Shown here piece after piece: positions 1-9,312 of a stretch of DNA of 64,000 nucleotides (its first letter is position 1; each line of letters opens with the position of its first letter). The position numbers were made by a program, and so were the translations under genes. A model generated the notes under the pieces. It was not told the DNA's origin and did not search any database. It was given only the letters and a program-made list of their open reading frames with translations. Source of the stretch: FEN-1219 sp039933105 (lineage in GTDB: Bacteria; Pseudomonadota; Gammaproteobacteria; Steroidobacterales; Rariloculaceae); NCBI GenBank assembly GCA_039933105.1, contig JBDTOT010000008.1, forward strand, positions 54,547 through 118,546, read 5' to 3'.

Positions 1-760
1 CGCCCCAGGACTCCGGAACAGTCCACTCGACTTCGTCCTGAACATCCAATTTCGCACCGCCGTTTTCGCACTCGACTTGCATCTTACGTATGTGACCGGA
101 GACGGGCCCGAAAGTGAACGTGCGCGCGGTCAGCCGCTGTATCCACGGATAGATTCCCACGCGCACCTGCACGAGTCTGCGTGCGTCGTAGGGTAGGCCG
201 TTCTCTCCAGGAGGCACCTCTCGGTAGAGCGTGTGGACCGCGCGTTGGCCGGTCATTGTCTCCAAGGCTGCGTAGGTCTGCCCCAAGCGCACCATGTCTG
301 CGTGCAGTTCCGGGTCTTCCACTGTGAGCCTGCGCATCTCGTCCAAGAGGCGTTGCTGCATGAGCGACTGCTGCGCCAGAAATTGTTGAGAATTCGCGCC
401 GAACTGCAGTTGCATGGCTCCTGCCGAGGCCCGGGCAAAGTGCGCGTCTTCCTCACGCCATGAGTTGGACATGCATGCGCGTTGTTCAACGTGGCTTCCT
501 AGCAACGGCCGCACATAGCAGTGAATGTCGAAACGATCGTCGCTGTTGATTTCGTTGAAACGTGCGAACACCACGTCTTCGGCGAGTCGAATGCGCAATC
601 TGAATTGCGAAATCACTCGGGCTTTGACGATTATTTCATCGGCAGGAGGGTTCGCGGGTGAGGTGGGCGAAGAGCTCGCCGCAATGGCCGAGCTAGCGCT
701 CGCGGCACCCAACGTAGCGAGTAGGATCAAGGCGCTGGCAAGACCGAATATGCGTCGCAT
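1..760 (-). CDS. Secreted hypothetical protein, C-terminus cut by window edge
   Basis: An open reading frame starts with ATG at 760 and runs without a stop to base 1, giving about 253 residues; its 3' end lies outside the window. The N-terminus is a clear Sec signal peptide: a short basic start (MRR) and then a hydrophobic stretch of about 20 Ala/Leu-rich residues. The mature part opens with an acidic segment followed by EIIVKAR, then a stretch with ARFNEINSDDRFDIHC, and near the edge a cysteine (VECENG) and DEVEWTVPESWG. I recognise no enzymatic motif. It is divergent from the amidohydrolase at 836 and the two share a gap of about 75 bases. The frame is continuous and carries a normal signal peptide, so I judge it a real gene of unknown function, probably periplasmic. 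Confidence 0.75.
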   Translation of the reverse strand, partial: MRRIFGLASALILLATLGAASASSAIAASSSPTSPANPPADEIIVKARVISQFRLRIRLAEDVVFARFNEINSDDRFDIHCYVRPLLGSHVEQRACMSNSWREEDAHFARASAGAMQLQFGANSQQFLAQQSLMQQRLLDEMRRLTVEDPELHADMVRLGQTYAALETMTGQRAVHTLYREVPPGENGLPYDARRLVQVRVGIYPWIQRLTARTFTFGPVSGHIRKMQVECENGGAKLDVQDEVEWTVPESWG

Positions 761-835
761 GGTCGTGACACCCTGGTAGGCCTGCGGCTAGAGTGCTCCC
801 GCCTTCGGCGACGGTCAATCAACCAGGGGACAACA

Positions 836-2497
836 GTGAAAACACGCGGCAAATCGCCTGATATTTCGCGAGGCCGAGCCCCGCGCTGGAAGCTCGCCGC
901 GTGCCTCGCGCTCGTCGCCGCCGCAGCGTCTACCGCGGTGCGCGCGGCGGATTCGTGCCCCGGCGGTCGGGACCTTGTCCTGACCAACGGCACGATCCTG
1001 ACGGTCGACGCAGCCGACCGTACCGTGAGCACCGTGCGCATCCGCGGTAAGCGTATCCTCACGGTGGGCGAGGCGGTGGGCCACAAGGAACCGTGCGTCC
1101 AGATCGTCGATCTCGGTGGCCGCACCGTGATCCCGGGCCTGATCGATAACCACACGCACTTCGTGCGCACCGCGCAAGCGCCGGGGCCTTTCGTCGCAGG
1201 TCTGGAATCGGCCCGCTCCATCAAGGAGCTTCAGGCCGCACTGGCCACGGCGGCCAAGAAGGCCGAGCCCGGCGAGTGGGTCACCGCCATCGGAGGGTTC
1301 ACGCCGATCCAGTTCGCGGAGCGTCGGTTGCCGACGCGCGAGGAGCTGAGCGCCGCGGTGCCCGACCATCCCGTGTACATCCAGATCGGGTACTCGACGC
1401 GCGGCGTCGTGAACGACGCCGGCCGACTCGCGCTTCAAGCCGCCGGCATCCCCACGTCCGACGCGGGCGACGTGAAGCCCGACGGCGACGGGCTCACGTT
1501 CGTTCTGCGATCGACGAACGAAGAGCGCATGAAGCGGCGCTTCCCGGACTACATGAACTACGCCGTGTCGCTCGGTCTCACGACCGTCGTCGATCACGCA
1601 TGCTGCGACTGGCTCGGCGCGCACCTGACCGTGGCCGATCGGCCGAATATGGCGATCGCGGACTACTTCTGGCGCGCGGGCAAATGGCCGCTGCGCCTGC
1701 GCTTTCAATACGACCATCGCGACACGCGCGATCAGAGCAACATTCGCTCGGCCACCGCACGCATCGCGAACTCCACGCAGGGCCTGGGCGACGACATGTA
1801 CAAGGTCGTGCGCTTCGGCGAACAGGTCATTGCTGCCGGCGCCACGGATCAGGAAGTGCTCGACGTCTACCAACGCATCGCGGATGCGGGCTGGGCGCTA
1901 TCGCAGCACACGATTCGAGAAGACGAGATCGAGCGGTACCTGAAGATCATGGAACAGGTCGCAGCCAAGACTCCGGTGAGTTCGCTGCGCTGGACTTTGG
2001 AGCACGCCTTCGAGATCACGCCCGCGCAGATCGAGCGGCTGAAGAAGATCGGCGTCGGAGTGCGCGTGCAGGATCACGACTACATCCGCAACCAGTACTC
2101 TGGCTGGAAGGCCGGCCCACCGTTTCGCACCTTGCTCGAGAGCGGCATCAGGATGGGCGCGGGCACCGACGGCGGTGTCGTAGGCCCCTTGAATCCGTGG
2201 CTGTGCATCTACTACATGGTGACGGGCAAGGACGCTGGCGGCGAAGTGCTCATTCCCGGCCAGCAGATCGGGCGCAAAGACGCGTTGCGTCTCTACACGG
2301 CGGCGAATGCCTGGTTCAACTTCGAAGAGAACGAGATGGGCTCGATCGAGGCCGGCAAGCTGGCCGATCTCGTGGTGCTCGACAAGCCGTATCTCACGAT
2401 CGGTGATGAAGAGCTCAAGCAGATGCAGCCGATGCTGACAATGGTCGGCGGCCGCGTGGTGCATGCACGCGGGCCGTTCGACTCGCTCGCGAAATAG
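836..2497 (+). CDS. Exported metal-dependent amidohydrolase (YtcJ-like, amidohydrolase family 3)
   Basis: The 553-residue product begins at a GTG preceded by an AGGGG ribosome site. Residues 1-38 form a signal peptide with a long basic n-region and a cleavage site near VRAAD. The rest matches amidohydrolase family 3: a small beta-sandwich segment (LTNGTILTVDAADR), the first metal motif DNHTHF with His106 and His108, later conserved histidines in VVDHACCDW, LSQHTIRE and LEHAFEI, and the late aspartate motif GAGTDGGVVGPLNPW. The C-terminal GSIEAGKLADLVVLD is typical of the fold. Such enzymes hydrolyse C-N bonds of amides or cyclic amides; the substrate cannot be read from the sequence. Export suggests it acts on an extracellular compound. 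It is convergent with the DUF885 gene 12 bases downstream. Confidence 0.9.
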   Translation: MKTRGKSPDISRGRAPRWKLAACLALVAAAASTAVRAADSCPGGRDLVLTNGTILTVDAADRTVSTVRIRGKRILTVGEAVGHKEPCVQIVDLGGRTVIPGLIDNHTHFVRTAQAPGPFVAGLESARSIKELQAALATAAKKAEPGEWVTAIGGFTPIQFAERRLPTREELSAAVPDHPVYIQIGYSTRGVVNDAGRLALQAAGIPTSDAGDVKPDGDGLTFVLRSTNEERMKRRFPDYMNYAVSLGLTTVVDHACCDWLGAHLTVADRPNMAIADYFWRAGKWPLRLRFQYDHRDTRDQSNIRSATARIANSTQGLGDDMYKVVRFGEQVIAAGATDQEVLDVYQRIADAGWALSQHTIREDEIERYLKIMEQVAAKTPVSSLRWTLEHAFEITPAQIERLKKIGVGVRVQDHDYIRNQYSGWKAGPPFRTLLESGIRMGAGTDGGVVGPLNPWLCIYYMVTGKDAGGEVLIPGQQIGRKDALRLYTAANAWFNFEENEMGSIEAGKLADLVVLDKPYLTIGDEELKQMQPMLTMVGGRVVHARGPFDSLAK

Positions 2498-2509
2498 CGG
2501 GTAGGCCCG

Positions 2510-4360
2510 TTACTTTGCGAGTTGCGCCGCGATCCAATCGTCGACACGACGCTCGAGAATCGATAGCGGCAGCGAGCCGCCGCCGAGCACGGTGTCGTGG
2601 AACGCGCGGATATCGAAGTTACTTCCAAGCGCTGTTTGCGCGCGCCCGCGCAGCTCGAGGAACTTCAGCATGCCGATCTTGTACGCCGTGGCCTGGCCCG
2701 GCATCACGAGGTAGCGGCGGATCTCGGCACGGACCTGGCCTTCGGACGTGGGGCCGTTCGCGAGGAAGTAATCGACGGCCTGCTGCTCGGTCCAGCCCTT
2801 CGAGTGCAAGCCGGTGTCGACGACGAGCCGTATCGCGCGCCAGATCTCGGCGCCGAGCCTCCCGAAATCGGAGTAAGGATCCTTGTACGCGCCCATCTCT
2901 TTTGCGAGCTGCTCCGCGTACAAACCCCAACCCTCGACGTACGCGGTGTGGAAGTCTTGCGTCCGGAACTTCGGTAGCCCCGTGAGCTCCTGCGCGATCG
3001 CTATCTGCAGGTGATGGCCCGGGATACCTTCGTGATACGCCACGCTTTCCATTTCGGGCTTGGGCATGGAAGTCATGTCGATCAGGTGCACGTAGTACGT
3101 GCCGGGCCGCGTGCCGTCCGGCGTGCCCTGCTGGTAGTGCTGCGCCGCGCCGGGTTGCTCGCGAAATGCCTCGACCCTTTTGACGACTAGCTTGGCCTTC
3201 GGCAGCAAACCGAAGTACTGAGGCAGCTTCGCTTCGATGTCCGCATAGAAGTCGCGCGACGCCTGCAGATACGCTTCGCGGCCGTCGTCGGTGTTCGGGA
3301 ACAGGAACTTCGGGTCCTTGCGCATGGAAGCGAAGAACTGCTGCAGCGTGCCGTCGAACCCGACCTGGCGCTTGATCGCTTCCATCTCCGCGTGGATGCG
3401 CTCCACTTCGGCGAGACCAAGCGCGTGGATCTCATCCGCCGTCATTGCCGTCGTCGTGCTTGCGGCGAGGCGCTCGGTGTAGAACGCGACGCCGTCGGGC
3501 AGCTTGCCTACACCGGTTGCGATCTCGTCGCTGTTCGCGCGATCCTTCTCCGCCCACGCGATCACGGCCTCGTATGCGGGCTTGAGGCGCTCCGTGAGCG
3601 CGGCGGACGTGGCTGCGCGCAGTTCGTCGCCGCGTTTAGCGTCGATGGTGCCGTTCTTGACCAGTATCGCGATCTTCGCGTTAGCGTCGGCATAGAGCGG
3701 TGATTCGCCCGCCCCGGCGAACGGCACCCCGGTGATCAACGCGCGCGATTGTGAAATCACGGCGTCGTAGGCGAACCGCGGTGCGTGCACGCCTTCGCCG
3801 GCCGCGAGTTCCGCGCGCTCGAGCGCCTGACCGAGCGCGCGCGCGACTTCGCCGATGCGCGCCACGTAGGCGGTCATGTCGCGTTCGTCGTTCACGCGAT
3901 GGAAGCTGATCAGCGCTTGAGGCAGGTCCGTGTGCGGACCCGACATCTGGTGAAAGACGTAGAAACGCCGCCGAAACGGCGCCGTCGCCTCCGCCTGCTC
4001 CAGCGCGTAGCGCCACAGGTCGTACGAGGTTTGCCCTTCGCGCGTGAGCGTGCTGCGTTCGAATCTGTGCTCGAGATTGGCTACGGTGGCGCGCCGCCAT
4101 TGAAGATGAGCTTCCGCGCCGGCCTCGGAAAGATCGTCGATCTTGTCGAGGTCGTCCTTACGGCCGAGCCGCGTCTTCTCGATGGGGCTAAACGCGAGGT
4201 CTTCTTCGTAGCGCGCGTCGAGCCACTCATTCAAGCGCGCAGTCTCGACCTGGGTTCGATCCACGGTCGCCGAAGCGCGCGCAGCCGTTGCCGGAGGTGG
4301 TGTGCGACTACACGCCGCAACGCAAGCCAAGACAACGAACAGCGTGTGCCACGGGCGCAT
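2510..4360 (-). CDS. DUF885 family lipoprotein, putative metallopeptidase
   Basis: This 616-residue protein has a short signal peptide ending in a lipobox (VAAC, lipid-modified Cys17), so it should be membrane-anchored in the periplasm. DUF885 proteins are mostly alpha-helical zinc-peptidase-like proteins. Here the metal motif HEGIPGHH lies at residues 443-450, and a second conserved acidic motif, VEGWGLY, places Glu476 as a third ligand. Length and C-terminal features (MPGQATAYKIG) fit the family. It is the last gene of a likely operon: zinc alcohol dehydrogenase, methyltransferase, then this gene, with 17 bases between the methyltransferase stop and this ATG. Peptidase activity is inferred from the family; the true substrate is unknown. 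Confidence 0.88.
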   Translation of the reverse strand: MRPWHTLFVVLACVAACSRTPPPATAARASATVDRTQVETARLNEWLDARYEEDLAFSPIEKTRLGRKDDLDKIDDLSEAGAEAHLQWRRATVANLEHRFERSTLTREGQTSYDLWRYALEQAEATAPFRRRFYVFHQMSGPHTDLPQALISFHRVNDERDMTAYVARIGEVARALGQALERAELAAGEGVHAPRFAYDAVISQSRALITGVPFAGAGESPLYADANAKIAILVKNGTIDAKRGDELRAATSAALTERLKPAYEAVIAWAEKDRANSDEIATGVGKLPDGVAFYTERLAASTTTAMTADEIHALGLAEVERIHAEMEAIKRQVGFDGTLQQFFASMRKDPKFLFPNTDDGREAYLQASRDFYADIEAKLPQYFGLLPKAKLVVKRVEAFREQPGAAQHYQQGTPDGTRPGTYYVHLIDMTSMPKPEMESVAYHEGIPGHHLQIAIAQELTGLPKFRTQDFHTAYVEGWGLYAEQLAKEMGAYKDPYSDFGRLGAEIWRAIRLVVDTGLHSKGWTEQQAVDYFLANGPTSEGQVRAEIRRYLVMPGQATAYKIGMLKFLELRGRAQTALGSNFDIRAFHDTVLGGGSLPLSILERRVDDWIAAQLAK

Positions 4361-4377
4361 GCGGATGGCCTCTCTAT

Positions 4378-5055
4378 TTAGCCGGGCGGGCGGCGGAAAC
4401 GCATGATGAACCGATCCGTGTGGTTGTGAATCGCGGGATCGAAAACCCCGAGCGAGTGGTCGTCGTTCGGGTTGCGCACCACGTTGCTTTCGCTCTCGAG
4501 CACGAAGCCCGCGCGTTCGAAGTCACGCTTCACGATCGCCGGGTCGATGCGGTGCAGCTTCATGGCGGAGGTGCGCGGCTCCATGTCGGTAGGTGCCACG
4601 TGATCGATGACTCCGACGACCCCGCCGGGCTTAATCGCCGTGTAGAACTGCTGCAGAAACGCGCATTGCTCGACCGGGCCCCAGTCGACCTTCGCGTCGT
4701 ACCAATACGTGTCGTGATAGGTCATCGACATCAGCACGAGGTCCAGACTCGCGGGCGCGAGCCGCAAATCGTCGTGACGAGCGAGCAGCTGCTCCACGTT
4801 CGGCAGCCTGCCGTGATCGTAGCGTTGCTTGATCCGCTCCCCGAGCATCGTTAGCGCGCCGGGGTGATTGTGCGCAATGACGTGACCACGCGGCCCCACC
4901 ACGTTCGCCAGTAGCTCGGTGAAGTAGCCCGTGGCGGCGTTTAGATCGAAGACCCGTATTCCGCGCCGCACGCCGAGAAAGCTCATTAGCTCGGCGGGAC
5001 GGCTCGTGGCATCGCGCTCGCGGTCGGCCGCGGGTCGGTTCGGGTTCATGACCAT
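4378..5055 (-). CDS. Class I SAM-dependent methyltransferase (COG4798-like), cytoplasmic form
   Basis: The product is about 225 residues if the ATG at 5055 is used; ATG at 5049 and an upstream TTG at 5067 are alternatives, and none has a perfect ribosome site. The SAM-binding glycine loop is altered to FDLNAATGYFTE near the N-terminus, followed by LDLVLMSMTYHDTYWYD and a GVIDH strand. The C-terminal NPNDDHSLGVFDPAIHNHTDRF closely resembles the exported methyltransferase at 32118-32858, so the two are paralogues. Unlike that one it has no signal peptide. It follows the alcohol dehydrogenase by 42 bases and precedes the DUF885 gene. Its acceptor substrate is unknown. Confidence 0.82.
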   Translation of the reverse strand: MVMNPNRPAADRERDATSRPAELMSFLGVRRGIRVFDLNAATGYFTELLANVVGPRGHVIAHNHPGALTMLGERIKQRYDHGRLPNVEQLLARHDDLRLAPASLDLVLMSMTYHDTYWYDAKVDWGPVEQCAFLQQFYTAIKPGGVVGVIDHVAPTDMEPRTSAMKLHRIDPAIVKRDFERAGFVLESESNVVRNPNDDHSLGVFDPAIHNHTDRFIMRFRRPPG

Positions 5056-5097
5056 CCAGCATCCCAACTCCGCGTCGCAAACTCAATCGGGGCAGAC

Positions 5098-6201
5098 CTA
5101 ATGCACGATGACGGGTTTCACCGTGACGCCGGTGTGCATGTCGTGCGCCGCCTGATCGAGCTGGTCCAGCCGGTAATGCTTGGTCAGCCGGTTCAGCGGT
5201 AGCTGCCCCTGCATGACGAGCTCCGCGAGTTGCGGGATCAGCACCTGCGGAGTCGCGTCGCCCATCGTCACGCCGCTCACCATCTTGCCGGTGAGGATTC
5301 CCTGGAAATCCACGGGGATTTCCGTGCCCGGCGGCGGTGCGGCGCAGGTCACGAGATGCCCGCGGGCGCCGAGCGCGTCGATTGCGCTGCGGGCGACGGC
5401 TGCGACACCCGTAGTGTCGAGCGCGGCCGTCAACCCCGCGCCGCGCGTGATCTCGCGAATGCGTTCCACGACATTGTCCGTCTTGGCATTCACGGCGTGT
5501 GTCGCGCCGAGATCGAGCGCGACTTGCAAACGTTCGGGCACGACGTCGACGGCGACGAGCACTTCGGGCTTGCGCAGTTTCGCCGCGATCAGCGCGGCCA
5601 TTCCCACGGCGCCCGTGCCGAACACGGCCATGCGCGCGCCCGGTTGTAGATCGAGCGAGTACCACACGGAGCCGAATCCCGTCATCACTCCGCAACCGAG
5701 CGGCGCGAGCTGCACGAGATCGGAGTCGGGGCTCACGACCACGACGTTGCTCTGCTCCGCGATGCCATGATTCGCGAACGACGACTGCGCGAAGAAGTGC
5801 CCACCGATCGGCTTGCCGCCCGACGTGATCGTGGGTGAGCCGTCCTCGCGTGCGCCCGCGAAAAGATTGCGCGGCAGCCAGGTAGAGCAGTACGCCGGGT
5901 GCCCGCCGCGGCACGCGCCACAGTCGCCGCACGAGGCAAAGCTCAGCACCACTTTGTCACCCGCCTTGATGCCGGTGCCTTTGCCGATCTGCTCGACGAC
6001 GCCGGCGCCCTCGTGCCCCAGTACGCCGGGCAGCGGGAACGGCACGCCGCCGGCCCAGACGCTCAAGTCCGTGTGGCACAGGCCGGTCGCGACCATGCGC
6101 ACGAGCACTTCGTTGGCGCGCAGGTCGGCGAGCTCCACGTCCTGAACCTCGAACGAGCCGCGAGGCGTAGACAGTACGGCGGCTTTCGTCGATTTCGGCA
6201 T
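5098..6201 (-). CDS. Zinc-dependent NAD(P) alcohol dehydrogenase, aryl-alcohol type
   Basis: I place the start at the ATG at 6201 (367 residues) because AAGGAG lies just upstream; a longer open frame reaches 6333 but its extra residues are unlike the family. All zinc ligands of the medium-chain dehydrogenase family are present: catalytic Cys42 (GLCHTD), His63 (GHEGAG) and Cys170 (LGCGVMTG); structural Cys91, Cys94, Cys97 and Cys105. The Rossmann motif is FGTGAVGMAA at 194-203. The architecture resembles benzyl or aryl alcohol dehydrogenases of the XylB type. It should oxidise a primary alcohol to an aldehyde in the cytoplasm, or reduce the aldehyde. It heads the operon with the methyltransferase and DUF885 genes. 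The nearby O-demethylases make an aromatic alcohol plausible, but that is inference. Confidence 0.9.
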   Translation of the reverse strand: MPKSTKAAVLSTPRGSFEVQDVELADLRANEVLVRMVATGLCHTDLSVWAGGVPFPLPGVLGHEGAGVVEQIGKGTGIKAGDKVVLSFASCGDCGACRGGHPAYCSTWLPRNLFAGAREDGSPTITSGGKPIGGHFFAQSSFANHGIAEQSNVVVVSPDSDLVQLAPLGCGVMTGFGSVWYSLDLQPGARMAVFGTGAVGMAALIAAKLRKPEVLVAVDVVPERLQVALDLGATHAVNAKTDNVVERIREITRGAGLTAALDTTGVAAVARSAIDALGARGHLVTCAAPPPGTEIPVDFQGILTGKMVSGVTMGDATPQVLIPQLAELVMQGQLPLNRLTKHYRLDQLDQAAHDMHTGVTVKPVIVH

Positions 6202-6344
6202 TGTTGTTCTCCTTACGCGCGGTGTCTTGGCATTACAGCATGCCGGTCGGCCCACGAACTTGGACGGATGCGAAGTGTCGGGGGGTGTCGAAGGGGCCGA
6301 ATTCCGGCGTAGACTCTTGAAGCAAGACCACACGGTGAACGCGC

Positions 6345-6653
6345 ATGCCCTCTGGCTCGGACAACAAGATTCGCTCGGTCAAGGACAACCCCGCCGGCAA
6401 AGTCGTTGCCGACGCGGGAGGCAACCGCTGGCAGTGGGATTCGAACGACGAGACCGCCATACAGCTGAAGAAGCTGAACAACGACGAGCTCGCGATCGAG
6501 CAAACGAACATCCATCCGCGGCCGACGCCACCGGCTCGGGCTGCGGCCACCGCGAAGCCAGGACCGGAAGCGGCGAAGCCGTCCATGAAGCGGCGTGACG
6601 TGGGCGGCGGCGTCAATCCCTACGACAACCCGGGCAAGTCCCGCCGGCGTTGA
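6345..6653 (+). CDS. Small hypothetical protein, basic, low complexity tail
   Basis: This is a 102-residue frame starting at ATG 6345 in the gap divergent from the alcohol dehydrogenase. The N-terminal half has a compact, conserved-looking core with NRWQWDSNDETA, LKKLNNDELAIE. The C-terminal half is rich in Pro, Ala and Arg and ends in GKSRRR. There is no signal peptide, membrane segment or known motif. It sits 12 bases before the aldo/keto reductase, so the two are probably co-transcribed. The function is unknown. I keep it because of its spacing and balanced composition in the first 55 residues. Confidence 0.6.
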   Translation: MPSGSDNKIRSVKDNPAGKVVADAGGNRWQWDSNDETAIQLKKLNNDELAIEQTNIHPRPTPPARAAATAKPGPEAAKPSMKRRDVGGGVNPYDNPGKSRRR

Positions 6654-6665
6654 GACCTTCTACGG

Positions 6666-7658
6666 ATGCAGAAACGCCAACTCGGTAACGGCGGACTCGA
6701 GGTCTCGGCCATCGGCTTCGGCTGCATGGGCTTGAGCTTCGGTTACGGTCCGGCGGTCGACAAACAGCACGGCATCGCGTTGATAAGGGCGGCGGTCGAT
6801 CGCGGCGTCACGTTCTTCGACACGGCCGAGATCTACGGCCCGTTCACGAACGAAGAGCTGGTGGGCGAAGCGCTGGCTCCGGTGCGCGACCGCGTCGTGA
6901 TCGCGACGAAATTCGGTTTCAAGTTCGATGCGCAGGGCGGACCCGCGCGCGGCCTCGACAGTCGGCCCGCGCACATCCGCGAAGTCGCCGAAGCCTCGTT
7001 GCGCCGGCTCAAAGTAGACGTCATCGATCTCTTGTATCAGCACCGCGTGGATCCCGAGGTGCCGATCGAGGATGTCGCGGGCGCGGTGAAGGACCTGATT
7101 AGCGAAGGCAAGGTGCGGCACTTCGGGCTTTCAGAGCCGGGCGCGCAGACGATTCGCCGCGCGCACGCCGTGCAGCCCGTCGCGGCCGTGCAAAGCGAGT
7201 ACTCGTTATGGTGGCGCGAGCCGGAGCGCGATGTGCTGCCCGTGCTCGAGGAGCTCGGCATCGGCTTCGTGCCGTTCAGCCCGCTCGGCAAAGGGTTTCT
7301 CACCGGCGCGATCGACGAGAGCACCAAGTTCGACAGCACTGACTTCCGCAACGTGGTGCCGCGCTTCACGCCCGAGGCGCGCAAGGCGAACCTCGCGTTC
7401 GTCGAGTTGCTCGGCTCGATCGCCGAGCGCAAGAAGGTCACACCGGCGCAGATCGCGATTGCGTGGCTGTTGGCACAGAAACCCTGGATCGTGCCGATCC
7501 CCGGCACGACGAAGCTACACCGCTTGGACGAGAATCTCGGCGCGGCGGCGGTCGCGCTTTCCGCTGCGGAGCTGCGCGACATCGACGCCGCCGTATCGAC
7601 AGTAACGGTGCAGGGCGCCCGCTATCCGGAGGCCTTGCAGCGTATGACGGGGCGCTGA
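6666..7658 (+). CDS. Aldo/keto reductase
   Basis: The 330-residue protein has the full catalytic tetrad of the aldo/keto reductase superfamily: Asp52 and Tyr57 in FFDTAEIYGP, Lys82 in ATKFGF and His126 in LYQHRVD. The C-terminal cofactor segment VPIPGTTKLHRLDENLGA matches NADP binders of the YajO/AKR13 type. It reduces aldehydes or ketones with NADPH in the cytoplasm. The short gene upstream lies 12 bases away. It is convergent with the FAD oxidase gene at 7670, separated by 11 bases. Confidence 0.93.
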   Translation: MQKRQLGNGGLEVSAIGFGCMGLSFGYGPAVDKQHGIALIRAAVDRGVTFFDTAEIYGPFTNEELVGEALAPVRDRVVIATKFGFKFDAQGGPARGLDSRPAHIREVAEASLRRLKVDVIDLLYQHRVDPEVPIEDVAGAVKDLISEGKVRHFGLSEPGAQTIRRAHAVQPVAAVQSEYSLWWREPERDVLPVLEELGIGFVPFSPLGKGFLTGAIDESTKFDSTDFRNVVPRFTPEARKANLAFVELLGSIAERKKVTPAQIAIAWLLAQKPWIVPIPGTTKLHRLDENLGAAAVALSAAELRDIDAAVSTVTVQGARYPEALQRMTGR

Positions 7659-7669
7659 AAGCCCTCAGT

Positions 7670-9172
7670 CTAGGCAGTGGGCACCACGTTCGCGTTCAGC
7701 CGGAACAGGTTCTTCGGATCGTACTTGTTCTTGAGCTTCAGCAAGCGCGCGTAGTTACCGAGATAGTTCTCGTCGACCTGCTTCTGCGTCTCGTCGACTA
7801 CGTCGTTCGTGTAGAAGCCGTCGGTGTGCGGCTCGATCGTCGCCCAGTATTTCTTGAGCCATGCGATGTGCACGGTGGGGTCGACTTGCGCCGGCCAGTC
7901 GACGAGCAGTAGCGAAGTCGCGTGAATGTCGCGGTGCGGGAACGCCGTCGCCGCGTTGGCGACGCGCGAGATCGCTCCGCCGCAGTGCTGGAACCCGACG
8001 GTGGTCGCGCGATCTGCGTGCGGCTCGAGACCGCTGATCATGGCGTCGATGAGCCCCGGCGATATCTTCTTCACGTAACCGGTCTTCGTGTACGAGCCGA
8101 TGGCGCGCGGATCTTCGATATCGCCCGAGCGCTGCAGCGCCACGTAGTCCATCGGCTTCACGCCGTCGAAGGCCACCTTGCCGAAGCTGCGGACTGTGCG
8201 GAATATCTTCTCCGCGTTTGCTTTCGGGCCGCTGTAGCAGGTGGTGAAGCCGACGCCGCTCTGGCCTTTTGGGTTGCTGATCAGCACACCGCTCAGGTAC
8301 AGCTCGTTCGGCGCGATACCTTCGTAGTCTGCATACGCCGTCATGACGCTCTTCGCTTCGCTCATCGGGAACAGCATTGGGCCGCCGATGATTTCGCGTT
8401 GCATGGGATGCACCTCGAAATCGAACGACGTCACTAGCCCAAAGTTGCCGCCGCCGCCGCGCACGCCCCAGAACAGTTCCGGATTCTCGTTGGCGCTCGC
8501 TCTCACGAATTCGCCGCTGGCCGTCACCATGTCGACGCTGCGCACGTTGTCGAGCGCGAGACCAAAGCGGCGCGCGAGACGGCCGAAGCCGCCGCCGAGC
8601 GTGAGGCCGGCCACGCCCGTGTGCGATACCGTGCCGGCCGTCGTGACGAGGCCATGCGCCATGGCTTCGCTGTCGAGATCGCCGAGCAAGCTGCCACCGG
8701 CGACGCGTGCGATGCGCGCCTTGGAGTCAACGCTCACGTTTCGCAGCAGCGAGAGATCGATCAGCATGCCGCGGTCGCACGTGGATTTGCCGGACGGGCT
8801 GTGGCCGCCACACTTCACGGCCAGCAGCAGATTCGAGCCCCGCGCGAAATCCACCGCTTGCTTCACGTCGGCCGCGGTACGCGGTTGCACGATCAGCGCG
8901 GGGTGCTTGTTGATCTGCGCGTTGATTACGAGCCGCGCTTCTTCGTATGCGGGGTGCCCGGCGAGCAGTACGTTGCCGCGCAGGCTGTCGGCGAGCTCCT
9001 GCACCATGGCGCGTGTCAGCGTGACGCTCTTCCCGTCGCCCGTCACTGCATCGATGTCGCGGTCGACTTTCGCCGCGGGGCCCAGCACGCCGGCGAAGCC
9101 GGGGGCCAGAGGCAACGACGCTGCAACCGCGGCGGCCAAGGAACTCCGGACGAACTGACGGCGGTTCAGCAT
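7670..9172 (-). CDS. Tat-exported FAD-linked oxidase, berberine-bridge-enzyme-like
   Basis: I choose the ATG at 9172 (500 residues) because AGGTG lies upstream and translation then begins with a twin-arginine signal, NRRQFVRSS, followed by a hydrophobic stretch. The FAD-binding-4 domain follows (about residues 90-260). GGHSPSG at 122-128 supplies His124, the likely 8-alpha-histidyl FAD link. The second, cysteinyl link of plant berberine bridge enzymes appears absent, since SHTGVAGLTLGGGFG has no cysteine. The C-terminal BBE motif is present (ENYLGNYARLLKLKNKYDPKNLF). Tat export fits a cofactor loaded before transport. The substrate is unknown; family members oxidise sugars, alcohols and aromatic compounds using oxygen. 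Confidence 0.9.
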   Translation of the reverse strand: MLNRRQFVRSSLAAAVAASLPLAPGFAGVLGPAAKVDRDIDAVTGDGKSVTLTRAMVQELADSLRGNVLLAGHPAYEEARLVINAQINKHPALIVQPRTAADVKQAVDFARGSNLLLAVKCGGHSPSGKSTCDRGMLIDLSLLRNVSVDSKARIARVAGGSLLGDLDSEAMAHGLVTTAGTVSHTGVAGLTLGGGFGRLARRFGLALDNVRSVDMVTASGEFVRASANENPELFWGVRGGGGNFGLVTSFDFEVHPMQREIIGGPMLFPMSEAKSVMTAYADYEGIAPNELYLSGVLISNPKGQSGVGFTTCYSGPKANAEKIFRTVRSFGKVAFDGVKPMDYVALQRSGDIEDPRAIGSYTKTGYVKKISPGLIDAMISGLEPHADRATTVGFQHCGGAISRVANAATAFPHRDIHATSLLLVDWPAQVDPTVHIAWLKKYWATIEPHTDGFYTNDVVDETQKQVDENYLGNYARLLKLKNKYDPKNLFRLNANVVPTA

Positions 9173-9312
9173 GCGACACCTAAATTGGTTGCTTCGAATG
9201 GATGGGCCGGGCGGCCCAACGTTACGCTGGCACGGCGTATCTGTCACGAGCGTGCGCCCCGAGCGATGCGTTCGGTGACACTATGGGCGCCGGTGATAGC
9301 GGAGGACGAACG